From Polynucleobacter sphagniphilus (GTDB taxonomy: Bacteria; Pseudomonadota; Gammaproteobacteria; Burkholderiales; Burkholderiaceae): 64,000 nucleotides of DNA. Positions 43,716 to 52,587 of this stretch are shown one piece after another (position 1 is the first letter of the stretch; every line of letters starts with the position of its first letter). The stretch lies in assembly GCF_001953355.1 (NCBI RefSeq), contig NZ_MPIY01000001.1, positions 310,001 to 374,000 of the forward strand, given 5' to 3'. The notes below the pieces were generated by a model. It saw nothing but the letters and a program-made list of their open reading frames with translations, searched no databases and was not told the origin of the DNA. Made by a program: the position numbers and the translations under genes.

Positions 43716-45025
43716 ACTCCACCCCAATCATGCCCAACAAAACTGAGCAGCTCTTTGCGTTGGTGGATGTCAATAATTTCTATGTCTCCTGTGAGCGGGT
43801 CTTTGCTCCCAAGTTAGAAGCCGTGCCGATGGTCGTGCTCTCCAATAATGATGGCTGCGCAGTAGCGCGCAGTGCTGAGGTAAAAGCGCTTGGTGTGAAG
43901 ATGGGTACCCCTTGGTTTCAGATGCAAGAGTTGGCGAAGAAGCATGGTATTCAGGCTTGTTCGTCTAACTACACCCTCTATGGCGATATGAGCGAGCGCG
44001 TGGTTCAGGTGCTACGCAAGTTCACACCGAACCTAGAGGTTTACAGTATTGATGAAAGCTTTCTGCGGATAGAGACGGTACTTAAGCAGTACGCCAGCCC
44101 AGGTGATCTAGGTAGCAAGATCAAACAAACCGTCAAAGACACCACAGGTCTGCCTGTTTGCGTGGGCATTGGCGCGAGCAAAACCTTGGCCAAGTTGGCT
44201 AATCATCTGGCTAAGAAGCATGCTCAATTTGCTGGTGTGTGTGATGTTGAAGCCATGCCCAAGGAGGTGCTTTATCAATGGATGACTGAGACTGCAGTGA
44301 GTGAAGTCTGGGGCATTGGCAAACAAATGACCAAGAAGCTCAAGGCATTGCAGATCAATACTGTGTTTGATCTTCTGCAGGCCTCCCCACAATTAATGCG
44401 TCAACAGTTTGGCGTGGTAATTGAGCGTATTTGCTATGAGTTGCGTGGCGTCTCTTGCTTGGAGTTGGAGGAGGTTGCCCCCGCTAAACAGCAAATCGTT
44501 TCATCACGCAGCTTTGGCAGGCCAGTTACCGCCCTAGAGGAGCTGATTGAATCTGTCGCAATGCATGCCGCCAGAGGTGCTGAAAAATTACGCGCTCAGA
44601 ACTCAGTAACGGGCGCGCTGGTGGTATTTATTCAGACCAATCCATTTAAGCAGAACGAAGAGCAATATCACCGCAGTGTTTCAGTACCGCTGAGCGATCC
44701 AAGTGATAACACCTTAATGCTCACGAACGCCGCTATTGCGGGCTTAAAGCAAATCTATAAAAGCGGCTTTCGTTACAAGAAGGCGGGCGTGATGTTCACG
44801 CTATTGGCTGATAAACCTACTGTGCAGCAATCATTATTTGAGGATATGGAAGTGAAAGGCAAGTCTGCTGGATTAATGAAAGCCATGGACTCGATTAACA
44901 CTCGGTTTGGTAAGTCTGTGATTCGTTCTGCAGCCGCCGGCACTAAACAAGACTGGCAAATGCGCTCAGGCAACCGATCACCCAATTACACCACCCGGTG
45001 GGATGAATTACCCGTAGTCCAGTAA
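43712..45025 (+). CDS. umuC: UmuC-like Y-family DNA polymerase
   Basis: A 437-residue error-prone polymerase. [17 protein letters not shown] near residue 14 and [11 protein letters not shown] near 113 hold the catalytic acidic residues; [17 protein letters not shown] near 152 and [12 protein letters not shown] near 200 are the helix-hairpin-helix region. The little-finger domain follows. Starts within umuD (ATGA). It performs SOS translesion synthesis with UmuD'. Confidence 0.95.
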   Translation: MNSTPIMPNKTEQLFALVDVNNFYVSCERVFAPKLEAVPMVVLSNNDGCAVARSAEVKALGVKMGTPWFQMQELAKKHGIQACSSNYTLYGDMSERVVQVLRKFTPNLEVYSIDESFLRIETVLKQYASPGDLGSKIKQTVKDTTGLPVCVGIGASKTLAKLANHLAKKHAQFAGVCDVEAMPKEVLYQWMTETAVSEVWGIGKQMTKKLKALQINTVFDLLQASPQLMRQQFGVVIERICYELRGVSCLELEEVAPAKQQIVSSRSFGRPVTALEELIESVAMHAARGAEKLRAQNSVTGALVVFIQTNPFKQNEEQYHRSVSVPLSDPSDNTLMLTNAAIAGLKQIYKSGFRYKKAGVMFTLLADKPTVQQSLFEDMEVKGKSAGLMKAMDSINTRFGKSVIRSAAAGTKQDWQMRSGNRSPNYTTRWDELPVVQ

Positions 45026-45073
45026 TCAATTAAATAGATAAACGTAGTAACCCAAATTAACTAGGAGAGAAAA

Positions 45074-45205
45074 ATGACTTTACTCAATAACTTCAACGGC
45101 ATTTCACTCGTACTCATCATGATTTTTTCATATTGCGTAGTTTTAAAAAATACGAGTCGTGGTGAGCGCTCAAAGACATCCTTCTTTGGCAAAAATTACC
45201 AATAA
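45074..45205 (+). CDS. Small membrane protein of 43 residues
   Basis: A short frame with a strong ribosome binding site (AGGAGA, 5 nt before the ATG). Residues 10-25 form one hydrophobic helix (ISLVLIMIFSYCVVL), then a polar basic tail (KNTSRGERSKTS...). It follows umuC by 48 nt and may be in the SOS transcript. A role as an SOS-linked membrane peptide is only a possibility. Confidence 0.55.
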   Translation: MTLLNNFNGISLVLIMIFSYCVVLKNTSRGERSKTSFFGKNYQ

Positions 45206-45254
45206 GAAAAATGCATTCAAGAATTGCAGTAGCAATAGCAGTGCGCCTAGATGG

Positions 45255-45285
45255 GGGATAAGGAAATCACGGATTCCTTATTCCC
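45255..45285. other. Imperfect inverted repeat between convergent genes
   Basis: GGGATAAGGAAATC and GATTCCTTATTCCC can pair with one bulge on each side. There is no T run on either strand, so it is not a standard terminator, but it could protect 3' ends of the small gene on the left and the exonuclease gene on the right. Confidence 0.35.
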
Positions 45286-45296
45286 TAGTACAGGCT

Positions 45297-45956
45297 TTAT
45301 TTAGCTTCGAGTGCTTTGCGTAAATGTGGCGAGACGTTGTCTTGCCGCAGCATCCACTGCTTGTAGTCAGTCGGCACTTGGCTGATAAGCTCACCCTTGT
45401 GCTTGCCAAATGGCATCACCGTCGGAATGCGTGCTTTCTCGGACATTTCCCAAAAGGCTTCCAGAGAAGTGGGGTGTAATTTATCAATAATTTGCGCAAC
45501 AATCTTCGAGCAGATCCAGACATCGGCTAAGGCGCTATGGGCATTGCGTAATTGTTCTCTGGCGCTACTGCGTTCAAAGTGATAGAGCAGGGCGCTTTGC
45601 GTGTGGCTATCAAGCTCAGGCCATAGGCTACGTGCCAAGGCAAGCGTACAAATCCGTTTGACCTCGGGGCTGCCAATGGCGACCCAATCAAAATCAATGT
45701 TGTGACCAATCAGGTACTTGGTGCCAGCCGGCAGTCTAAAAGAGCTGCTCGATGGGCAATTGACTAATTCTTCATCCATGATGTGATGCGTAGCTAGAGC
45801 ACCAAGACTAATTGGCTTGCCTGGGTTGTAACGCTGTACCCAGGGGTTGCCCACTTCAAATGGAGTAAGCGAGATCACATCGAGAGATGCTGCCTCAATA
45901 ATGACTGCATCGTTCTTATCGGTGGCTTCAACATCAAAAATAATGGCTTGGGGCAT
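45297..45956 (-). CDS. ExoX-like 3'-5' exonuclease with DUF3820 tail
   Basis: A 219-residue DEDDh exonuclease. Exo I is IFDVEATDKNDAVIIEAA near residue 6, Exo II is IGHNIDFDWV near 84, and Exo III is NAHSALADVWI near 138 with the His. The C-terminus has MPFGKHKGELISQVPTDYKQW, the DUF3820 module seen in ExoX proteins. It would act in mismatch repair or related DNA trimming. Confidence 0.85.
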   Translation of the reverse strand: MPQAIIFDVEATDKNDAVIIEAASLDVISLTPFEVGNPWVQRYNPGKPISLGALATHHIMDEELVNCPSSSSFRLPAGTKYLIGHNIDFDWVAIGSPEVKRICTLALARSLWPELDSHTQSALLYHFERSSAREQLRNAHSALADVWICSKIVAQIIDKLHPTSLEAFWEMSEKARIPTVMPFGKHKGELISQVPTDYKQWMLRQDNVSPHLRKALEAK

Positions 45957-46041
45957 AAGTACTCGGTTTGGTAATTTAAAGGCTATTGTGCCTTGATTAA
46001 CCGGCTTATGCGACTTGAATGAGACAGAGGATCATGAGATC

Positions 46042-46329
46042 TCAGGCCGCCTTTAATTCAAATTTAATCGTTTTCCCAAGCGCTGTAGCTGCGCGAGCCA
46101 ATGTAATGAGGGTTAGGCTGGTATCACTCTCATCGAGTAGGCGGTTTAAGGCTGCTCTACTGGTATGCATTTTCTTGGCCATGAGTGTTTTTGTGAGTTT
46201 TTGTTTCTGCATCTCTTGTTCAATTTGCCATGTAATAACCCGTTTGACGGCTACCGCAGTGGAGCGTTCAAGAATTGACTCTTCTTTTAAGAAGGAGTCA
46301 AAGTTGCTACCAATATGTTTTTTCTTCAT
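46042..46329 (-). CDS. Antitoxin, XRE/HigA-like DNA-binding protein
   Basis: A 95-residue protein. A helix-turn-helix is at about residues 40-75: KLTKTLMAKKMHTSRAALNR followed by LLDESDTSLTLITL. Such antitoxins repress their own operon and neutralise the toxin. The start overlaps the toxin stop (ATGA), so toxin and antitoxin are translated from one transcript, toxin first as in higBA. Confidence 0.85.
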   Translation of the reverse strand: MKKKHIGSNFDSFLKEESILERSTAVAVKRVITWQIEQEMQKQKLTKTLMAKKMHTSRAALNRLLDESDTSLTLITLARAATALGKTIKFELKAA

Positions 46330-46673
46330 GAGTGTCTCCTTAACAACTTAACCCTATTTTTTGCTAAATCCATATCCGACTGAGAGATCTTCTGCTGCTT
46401 CTTGATAAATCCGTGAACGAGAACGATGGATTTGCCATCAATAACAAATAACACCCTTGCAATTGCACTTCTTAAGTTGCATCTCACCTCCCAGATATCA
46501 CTTTCAAGGTGTTTAATCAGAGGCATGCCTAAGGGCCAGCCAAATTGGACGGTTTTAATGTCCTCACCAATACGCTTTTTATCTTCTAGGTTCAATGATT
46601 GAAGCCACTGTCGGACCGGCTCATTCCCAGCTTCTGTTTTATAAAAGTAAACCTCAAGGATTGGATTTTTCAT
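46326..46673 (-). CDS. RelE/HigB-superfamily toxin (Gp49-like)
   Basis: A 115-residue protein of the phage-derived Gp49-like family. It has VYFYKTEAGNEPVRQWLQSL near residue 8, LGMPLIKHLESDIWEVRCNL near 49 and a final beta strand IVLVHGFIKKQQK near 84, the RelE fold with its basic cleft. It probably cleaves mRNA on ribosomes. Located first in the operon with the HTH antitoxin. Confidence 0.87.
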   Translation of the reverse strand: MKNPILEVYFYKTEAGNEPVRQWLQSLNLEDKKRIGEDIKTVQFGWPLGMPLIKHLESDIWEVRCNLRSAIARVLFVIDGKSIVLVHGFIKKQQKISQSDMDLAKNRVKLLRRHS

Positions 46674-46715
46674 CCAATGATCGCATCAATAATGGTACGT
46701 ATATTACATCAGATA

Positions 46716-46730
46716 TTACTTAATAAGTAA
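46716..46730. promoter_or_regulatory. Candidate operator of the toxin-antitoxin operon
   Basis: TTACTTAATAAGTAA is a perfect odd-length palindrome 43 nt upstream of the toxin ATG. HigA-type antitoxins bind such palindromes. Assignment is by position and symmetry only. Confidence 0.5.
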
Positions 46731-46818
46731 CAAGAAAGGGGCGCTTTTGCATCAGTCAGAAGCTTTAAAAGCTGGTAGGTGATGAACGGATGTAATGATT
46801 ATTGAGATAGGGTAGGGT

Positions 46819-46916
46819 GGATGAGCCAAACCCCCGGCACTGGCAGAAATTGGGTTTGGCTGCTTCGTTCCCGACCTGACCAGGTTATCCAACCCACCAT
46901 GCGGGGAGGCCCATCC
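46819..46916 (-). ncRNA. ffs: Signal recognition particle 4.5S RNA
   Basis: On the minus strand the segment CCTGGTCAGGTCGGGAACGAAGCAGCC (written here across 46850-46886) carries the SRP domain IV loop with the GGTCAGGTC-GGAA-GAAGCAGCC core. The ends GGATGGGCC and GGCTCATCC pair to close a hairpin of about 98 nt. It is bound by Ffh. It lies next to dnaX, as in many proteobacteria, though it is on the opposite strand. Confidence 0.88.
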
Positions 46917-46948
46917 AATTCTATTTTAGCCTTGTTAGAATGGTGACT

Positions 46949-48607
46949 ATGACATCTTTGGCTTTAGCCCGTTCGTGGCGCCCTAAAACCTTCTCCCAAT
47001 TGGTAGGACAAGACCATGTGGTCAAAGCCCTGACCCATGCCTTGGATCAAGGGCGACTGCACCATGCTTGGCTCTTTACAGGTACTCGTGGTGTGGGTAA
47101 GACGACCATCGCCCGCATTATGGCAAAAGCCCTCAATTGCACCGGGTCGGATGGCTCGGGGAAGATGACCTCAGAGCCCTGTGGCAAATGCCCCGCTTGT
47201 CTTGAGATCGACGCAGGCCGCTTTGTTGACTATATTGAAATGGATGCAGCGAGCAACCGTGGTGTTGACGACATTGCTGCACTATTAGAGAAGGCTGCCT
47301 ACGCACCAAGCAATGCGCGTTACAAGGTGTACATGATTGACGAGGTGCATATGCTCACCAATCACGCCTTTAATGCCATGCTCAAAACACTGGAAGAGCC
47401 ACCAGAGCACGTCAAATTTATTCTAGCAACTACCGATCCCCAAAAGATCCCAGTCACCATTTTGTCGCGTTGCTTACAGTTCAACCTCAAGCAAATGCCA
47501 GTACCGCTCATCGTGGAACATTTAGAAAAAGTACTGGCTGCTGAGAATGTGCAATACCAGGCCAACGCCCTACGTGTATTGGCTAAAGCAGCGCAAGGCT
47601 CGATGCGCGATGCCTTATCTTTAACTGACCAAGCGATTGCATATGCGGCCGGTATCGTTTCTGAAGAAGCGGTACGAGGCATGCTGGGCACCCTTGATGA
47701 TGCTTATCTAGTGCGCATTCTGGATTCTTTGACTGCCAAAGATGGTGCCGCACTGTTAGCAACTGCAAATGAGATGGGCGAGCGCAGTATGTCTTTCTCA
47801 TTGGCCTTAGCCGATCTGTCAAGTCTCTTGCAAAAGATTGCCGCCGCACAAGTAGTACCCGAGTCTGTATTGGAAGATTGGCCGGAGGCGGGCGATATTC
47901 GCCGCTTGGCCCAATCTCTGTCTAGGGAAGAAGTGCAACTCTTCTATCAAATTAGCATCACCAGTCGCCCAGACTTATCGCTCGCACCAGATGAGCAAAC
48001 TGGTTTTGCGATGACACTCTTGCGGATGTTGGCCTTTCGTCCTGGATCTGAAGCGGTAAGAGCGGGAGGTGGTACTGTGCCTCCGCCCCCATCAGCAACT
48101 CCAAGACCAAGCGCTCCAGCGCCTGCTACAAGGCCTGCGCCCACTACTTCAGCTGCCCCACTTGCGCCAACTGTGTCTGCTCCTGCAGCGCCAGCAGCAG
48201 CGATGGCAACTGCTCATGCTGCCGATCGTCCCGACTGGCACGCCTTGATGCGTCAGTTGCCAGTGCGCGGTTTAGTGCAGCAATTGGCGTTTCAGACTGA
48301 GCTACAGGTTTGGGACGATTCTCCTGCTGGAGTGCGCGCCACGATCGTGACACCCATGCCGCAATTGGCCTCCGAGGCTTCAGTAGGTCGCTTGGCAGAT
48401 GCCTTAACTGCGCACTTCGGTAAACCTGTAAAGGTACTCGTTGAAAAGGGTGAAGTAGAGGGCAAGACCGTTGCCAAGGTTGATGCGCAAATACATCAAG
48501 AGAAGCGCCAGAATGCAGAGCAAATGATTGCTGCTGATCCATTTATTCAGCAACTCGAGAAAGAATTCGGAGCCAAGGTAGTTGGCGGCTCTGTTAAAGC
48601 GCTTTAA
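46949..48607 (+). CDS. dnaX: DNA polymerase III subunits gamma and tau
   Basis: A 552-residue clamp-loader ATPase. The chosen ATG gives MTSLALARSWRPKTFSQLVG, which aligns with the start of E. coli DnaX; an ATG nine bases earlier is possible. Walker A is GTRGVGKTT near residue 45, the zinc module is CGKCPACLEID near 75, and DEVHML near 131 is Walker B. A Pro/Ala-rich linker at about 380-430 leads to the tau C-terminal domain. No slippery A run for gamma production was noticed. Confidence 0.95.
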   Translation: MTSLALARSWRPKTFSQLVGQDHVVKALTHALDQGRLHHAWLFTGTRGVGKTTIARIMAKALNCTGSDGSGKMTSEPCGKCPACLEIDAGRFVDYIEMDAASNRGVDDIAALLEKAAYAPSNARYKVYMIDEVHMLTNHAFNAMLKTLEEPPEHVKFILATTDPQKIPVTILSRCLQFNLKQMPVPLIVEHLEKVLAAENVQYQANALRVLAKAAQGSMRDALSLTDQAIAYAAGIVSEEAVRGMLGTLDDAYLVRILDSLTAKDGAALLATANEMGERSMSFSLALADLSSLLQKIAAAQVVPESVLEDWPEAGDIRRLAQSLSREEVQLFYQISITSRPDLSLAPDEQTGFAMTLLRMLAFRPGSEAVRAGGGTVPPPPSATPRPSAPAPATRPAPTTSAAPLAPTVSAPAAPAAAMATAHAADRPDWHALMRQLPVRGLVQQLAFQTELQVWDDSPAGVRATIVTPMPQLASEASVGRLADALTAHFGKPVKVLVEKGEVEGKTVAKVDAQIHQEKRQNAEQMIAADPFIQQLEKEFGAKVVGGSVKAL

Positions 48608-48656
48608 GTAATGAATCAGTAATACAAAATAAATGAAGAACTAAGGAAAAGAAGCG

Positions 48657-48980
48657 ATGATGAAAGGTGGACTGGCTGGCTTGATGAAACAGGCTCAGCA
48701 GATGCAAGAGAAGATGAAGGTAGCGCAAGAGCAATTGGCTGCTCTTGAGGTGACTGGTCAAGCCGCAGGCGGCGTAGTCAAAGTCACCATCTCTGGCAAA
48801 TACGATATGAAGCGTGTGCAAATTGATCCAGCCGCCATGGATGATCGCGAGATGTTGGAAGACCTCATTGTGACTGCCTATACCGATGCTTTTAAGCAAG
48901 TGGAAGCTGCTAGTGCCCAAGTGATGTCTGGTGCTACTGCTGGTATGCCAATGCCCCCTGGATTTAAGTTGCCCTTCTGA
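48657..48980 (+). CDS. ybaB: YbaB/EbfC nucleoid-associated protein
   Basis: A 107-residue protein: [21 protein letters not shown] at the start, then [20 protein letters not shown] near 31 and a helical C-terminal end. It forms tweezer-like dimers on DNA. It lies between dnaX and recR, its classical place, with its stop overlapping the recR start by 1 nt. Confidence 0.95.
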   Translation: MMKGGLAGLMKQAQQMQEKMKVAQEQLAALEVTGQAAGGVVKVTISGKYDMKRVQIDPAAMDDREMLEDLIVTAYTDAFKQVEAASAQVMSGATAGMPMPPGFKLPF

Positions 48981-49603
48981 TGGCGCGTCACGAAGCACCT
49001 CAAGATGCACTTGGTCGTTTGATTGAGGCCTTACGCGTATTACCAGGAGTGGGACCAAAGTCTGCGCAACGTATGGCTTTCTACCTACTTCAACATGATC
49101 GCAATGGCGCAGCTGTCTTGGCCAAGTCATTGGGTGAAGCGGTCGAGACCGTAGGCCACTGCGCCCGTTGCAATACCTTCTCCGAAACGCACGTATGTGG
49201 CACCTGTGCCGATGAGCGTCGTGATCCGTCATTGCTGTGTATTGTTGAAACACCCGCTGACCAGGTGATGGTAGAGCAAACCCTGAGCTTCAAAGGCAAT
49301 TACTTTGTATTGATGGGCCGCATTTCACCGCTTGATGGCATGGGTCCGAATGAAATTCATTTTGATCGTCTGCTCAATCGCATTGAATCTCCTGATACGG
49401 GTGTGCCCGTTCGAGAGGTGGTTCTAGCAACCAATTTCACCAGTGAGGGTGAGGCAACCGCCCATTACATCGGAGAAGTGCTGAAAATTAAGGGCATTAA
49501 AGTGACTCGTATCGCCAGAGGTATTCCAGTGGGTGGCGAGCTTGAGTATGTGGATGCGGGTACTTTGGCGCGTGCTTTGATGGATCGCCGTACCGTCGGC
49601 TAA
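48980..49603 (+). CDS. recR: Recombination protein RecR
   Basis: A 207-residue protein. The helix-hairpin-helix part is [23 protein letters not shown] near residue 18-40. The zinc finger is [16 protein letters not shown] near 57-72, and the Toprim domain begins [17 protein letters not shown] near 84. RecR works with RecO and RecF to load RecA at gaps. It is translationally linked to ybaB. Confidence 0.95.
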   Translation: MARHEAPQDALGRLIEALRVLPGVGPKSAQRMAFYLLQHDRNGAAVLAKSLGEAVETVGHCARCNTFSETHVCGTCADERRDPSLLCIVETPADQVMVEQTLSFKGNYFVLMGRISPLDGMGPNEIHFDRLLNRIESPDTGVPVREVVLATNFTSEGEATAHYIGEVLKIKGIKVTRIARGIPVGGELEYVDAGTLARALMDRRTVG

Positions 49604-49640
49604 TTGGTCTGGGCCCGCTATAAATAGAGGTCGAAAAGAA

Positions 49641-49660
49641 GATGTCACAAATATGACATC
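49641..49660. promoter_or_regulatory. Inverted repeat upstream of the PstS-like gene
   Basis: GATGTCA-CAAATA-TGACATC is a perfect 7-bp inverted repeat (extendable to 11 bp with one mismatch) 40 nt before the ATG at 49700. It is not followed by T residues and does not match the Pho box direct repeat well, so a repressor or activator site of unknown type is the simplest reading. Confidence 0.5.
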
Positions 49661-49699
49661 GTCTGCATTTATTGTTCCATCTTTAAACAGGTTTTGAGT

Positions 49700-50746
49700 A
49701 TGGGCTATTTCTTACGCCTATTCCCTGCGGCTGTATTGCTCCTATCCATGGGGGCCGTTCCTTTTGCTCACGCTGATTCAGAAATCGACGGAGTAGGGGC
49801 CACCTTTCCAATGCCCATCATGCAATCTTGGGCAGAGGCTTATCAAAGTCAAAAAAATATCAAGGTGAACTATTTAGGAATCGGTTCTGCTGAAGGCATT
49901 AAGCGCATTACTGCGCGCACAGTTGATTTTGCTGTAACTGATATTGGATTGACTCAATCCGAGTTATCTCAAGATGACTTAATGCAATTTCCCTTGGTGG
50001 CAGGGGGCATCACTCCAGTAATTCATTTGCCAGGCATTTCATCGGGTCAGTTGCGCCTCACCGGCTCAGTGCTGGCGGATATCTTTTTGGGTAAGGTCAC
50101 TTATTGGGATGATGTAGCCATTCAAAATCTCAATGCCACCATCTCTTTGCCGCACTTAGCAATTACAGTCATTCATCGCAAAGATGGTTCGGGCACCAGC
50201 TTTACCTTTACTGGCTACCTTGCAAAGGTAAGTCCAGAATGGGATCAGCGTTTTGGTATTGGCTCGAGTTTGCAATGGCCGGTAGGTGAGGCAGCAGCAG
50301 GTAATAGTGGGATTGCCAAAACTGTTGCACAAACAGAGGGTTCGATTGGCTATGTTGAGTTTCGTTATGCGCAAAAGTCTAAACTGACAACCATCAATCT
50401 AATTAACCGCGACGGTAATAATGTTGCCCCAAGCCTCGATACCTTCATGCAAGCCTACAAACAGGCTCACTGGCATAAGGCAAGTTATTATCAGTCCCTG
50501 ACAGATTTACCCGGCGCCAATAGCTGGCCTATCGTTGCTATGTCTTATGTGCTTATTCATGCGACGCGTAATGAGCGTGAAGATGCGCTACAAACTTTGC
50601 ATTTCTTGGAATGGATTTATGCCAATGGGGCGCTTGCTGCGCAAGAAGCTAGCTATATTCCCATTACCGATGAAGCGCTTATTCAGGCCTTTGCTGCCCG
50701 CTGGAAGCAAGTCAAGGACGAGCAGGGTAACGCCGTTTTGAAATAA
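49700..50746 (+). CDS. PstS-like phosphate-binding periplasmic protein
   Basis: A 348-residue protein with a signal peptide ending AHA-DS. The PstS fold marks are IDGVGATFPMPIMQSWAEAY near residue 31 and VIHRKDGSGTSFTFTGYL near 155, the phosphate-clamping loop. There are no pstCAB genes around it; instead it is followed 1 nt later by a secreted protein and a porin. It could feed phosphate to a remote transporter or act with the porin in outer-layer capture. Confidence 0.88.
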   Translation: MGYFLRLFPAAVLLLSMGAVPFAHADSEIDGVGATFPMPIMQSWAEAYQSQKNIKVNYLGIGSAEGIKRITARTVDFAVTDIGLTQSELSQDDLMQFPLVAGGITPVIHLPGISSGQLRLTGSVLADIFLGKVTYWDDVAIQNLNATISLPHLAITVIHRKDGSGTSFTFTGYLAKVSPEWDQRFGIGSSLQWPVGEAAAGNSGIAKTVAQTEGSIGYVEFRYAQKSKLTTINLINRDGNNVAPSLDTFMQAYKQAHWHKASYYQSLTDLPGANSWPIVAMSYVLIHATRNEREDALQTLHFLEWIYANGALAAQEASYIPITDEALIQAFAARWKQVKDEQGNAVLK

Positions 50747-50747
50747 T

Positions 50748-51170
50748 ATGCAAAGCAAACGCCTATTCTCTCTATTGATGCTCGCTGGTCTATTGATGGC
50801 TAGCTTATCGCCATTATTGGTTAATGCAAAAGGGGCGCCAGTCTCACTCAATCTATCGAAGAATTTTAGAAATCTGATCATTCAGGGCGAGCGCTCAGAA
50901 ATTGTGGCTTGCATGGTGGCCAGTAATCGCTACTTCAAAAATGCACCTGATTTTGCAGAAATGCGCTGGCTCGATTCAACTTCTCAAACGGCTTTAATGC
51001 ATGAGAAAGAAGTCGATCATCATTTGACTCGCATCATTGCACTGCATGCTGAAGCCATTCCAAATACCAATACCTTCTTTAAACCATGGACGCCAGTCAA
51101 GATTGAATGTATTCAGGTGGATGAAGGTGATCCTCAGGTGAAGGTCGCTGTGGCTATAGAGGCTAAGTAA
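50748..51170 (+). CDS. Small secreted protein (possibly BspC-like)
   Basis: A 140-residue protein that starts 1 nt after the PstS-like gene. The signal peptide ends VNA-KG. Two Cys occur, in IVACMVASN near residue 43 and KIECIQVDEG near 123, likely a disulfide. The C-terminal PWTPVKIECIQVDEGDPQVKVAV resembles the end of BspC-domain proteins of Burkholderiales, but this match is from memory and weak. It is cotranscribed with its neighbours. Confidence 0.65.
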   Translation: MQSKRLFSLLMLAGLLMASLSPLLVNAKGAPVSLNLSKNFRNLIIQGERSEIVACMVASNRYFKNAPDFAEMRWLDSTSQTALMHEKEVDHHLTRIIALHAEAIPNTNTFFKPWTPVKIECIQVDEGDPQVKVAVAIEAK

Positions 51171-51174
51171 GCCG

Positions 51175-52569
51175 GTGACTTTATATAAATTACCCCTCTC
51201 GCTATTGTGCTTTGCCCTTTGTGCTGCAATCTTGCCAGCTACTGGCTATGCGCAAGTCCAGTTCGCGATAGGCTCCAGTGTGGATGATATGGAAGGCGCC
51301 AAGGTAGCAGTAGAAGGCGAAACACCTCCAGCAGATCAGCGTTGGAATATTCACGGGCAGGCAACTTGGGTAGATCAATATCACCCTACCTTTAATGCGC
51401 CTTATAGTGGCACGAATAGTTTGACGCCTCACAGCAATAGCGCCGAAACCTTTGATGCGACACTCTATTTAGGGGTGAAGTTATGGGATGGCGGTGAGGC
51501 CTACTTCAATCCGGAAATTGACCAAGGCTTTGGCTTAAGCAATACCTTGGGTCTGGCAGGCTTCTCCAGTGCGGAAGCATATAAGGTCGGCAATAACAAC
51601 CCATACTATCGCACGCCACGGGCATTCATCCGTCAAACTTTTAATTTGGGTGGCGATTTAATTGAGCTCGAAGATCAAGCGAATCAATTGGCCAAAACCA
51701 TCACATCCAATAATGTGATTATTACTGCTGGTAAGTTCTCGGTGGTTGACATCTTTGATACCAATACCTATGCCCATGACCCAAAAGGAGACTTCTTGAA
51801 CTGGGCTGGTGTGGATGCGGGCGCATTTGACTATGCGGCGGATTCTTGGGGTTATACCTACGGCGGTGCGATTGAGTGGAATCAAGATTGGTGGACTTTG
51901 CGAGCTGGCTACTTTGATCTATCGATTGTTCCAAATAGCGAAAATATTGATATTGGGTTTAAGCAATACGAGTTGGTCACTGAGCTTGAAGAGCGTCATG
52001 AAATTGATGGCCATAAAGGCAAATTCAAGGTTTTGGGATTTGTAAACCGCGGCAATATGGGTTCGTATAGCAATGCGGTTGCCTTGGCGCAGCAAACCGG
52101 CACGACCCCTGATACTTCATTAGTGAGACGCATGGCTTGGCGTCCTGGGATTGCGTTGAACTTTGAACAAGAGATCAACCCCAGCGTTGGATTATTTGCA
52201 CGCGCCAGCCAAAATAATGGCGCTCAAGAGGCCTATGAGTTTACTGATATCAATCAGTCAGTCACCGCGGGTCTCTCATTTAAGGGCGATCTTTGGAATA
52301 GACCAATGGATAGTATTGGCGTTCAGGGCATCGTGAACGGAATCTCTAAGGAGGCCCAGCAGTATTTTGCAATGGGTGGTCTTGGAGTGCTGGTGGGTGA
52401 TGGTGCTTTAACTTATGGTTTGGAGCGTATCTCTGAGGTGTATTACAACCTGGGCGTAGCTAAGCACCTCGCTTTTGGATTTGACTACCAGCACGTGGTT
52501 AATCCTGCATACAACGCGGCCCGTGGCCCAGTTAATATCTTCGGTATTCGCGTACACGCAGACTTCTAA
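51175..52569 (+). CDS. OprB-family carbohydrate porin
   Basis: A 464-residue outer-membrane protein starting at GTG 4 nt after the preceding gene. The signal peptide ends GYA-QV. QRWNIHGQATWVDQYHPTF near residue 46 and the GGEAYFNPEIDQGFGL segment near 106 are typical of OprB. The 16-strand pattern ends in a final aromatic residue (VHADF). OprB porins take up sugars; its pairing with a PstS-like receptor is unusual. Confidence 0.88.
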   Translation: MTLYKLPLSLLCFALCAAILPATGYAQVQFAIGSSVDDMEGAKVAVEGETPPADQRWNIHGQATWVDQYHPTFNAPYSGTNSLTPHSNSAETFDATLYLGVKLWDGGEAYFNPEIDQGFGLSNTLGLAGFSSAEAYKVGNNNPYYRTPRAFIRQTFNLGGDLIELEDQANQLAKTITSNNVIITAGKFSVVDIFDTNTYAHDPKGDFLNWAGVDAGAFDYAADSWGYTYGGAIEWNQDWWTLRAGYFDLSIVPNSENIDIGFKQYELVTELEERHEIDGHKGKFKVLGFVNRGNMGSYSNAVALAQQTGTTPDTSLVRRMAWRPGIALNFEQEINPSVGLFARASQNNGAQEAYEFTDINQSVTAGLSFKGDLWNRPMDSIGVQGIVNGISKEAQQYFAMGGLGVLVGDGALTYGLERISEVYYNLGVAKHLAFGFDYQHVVNPAYNAARGPVNIFGIRVHADF

Positions 52570-52587
52570 TGGATTGCTTGATGGTTT

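Noticed and set aside
48594..49253. 219-codon open frame on the minus strand opposite ybaB and recR
   Set aside because: It is a shadow of two conserved genes, has low-complexity His/Ser-rich translation and no ribosome binding site.
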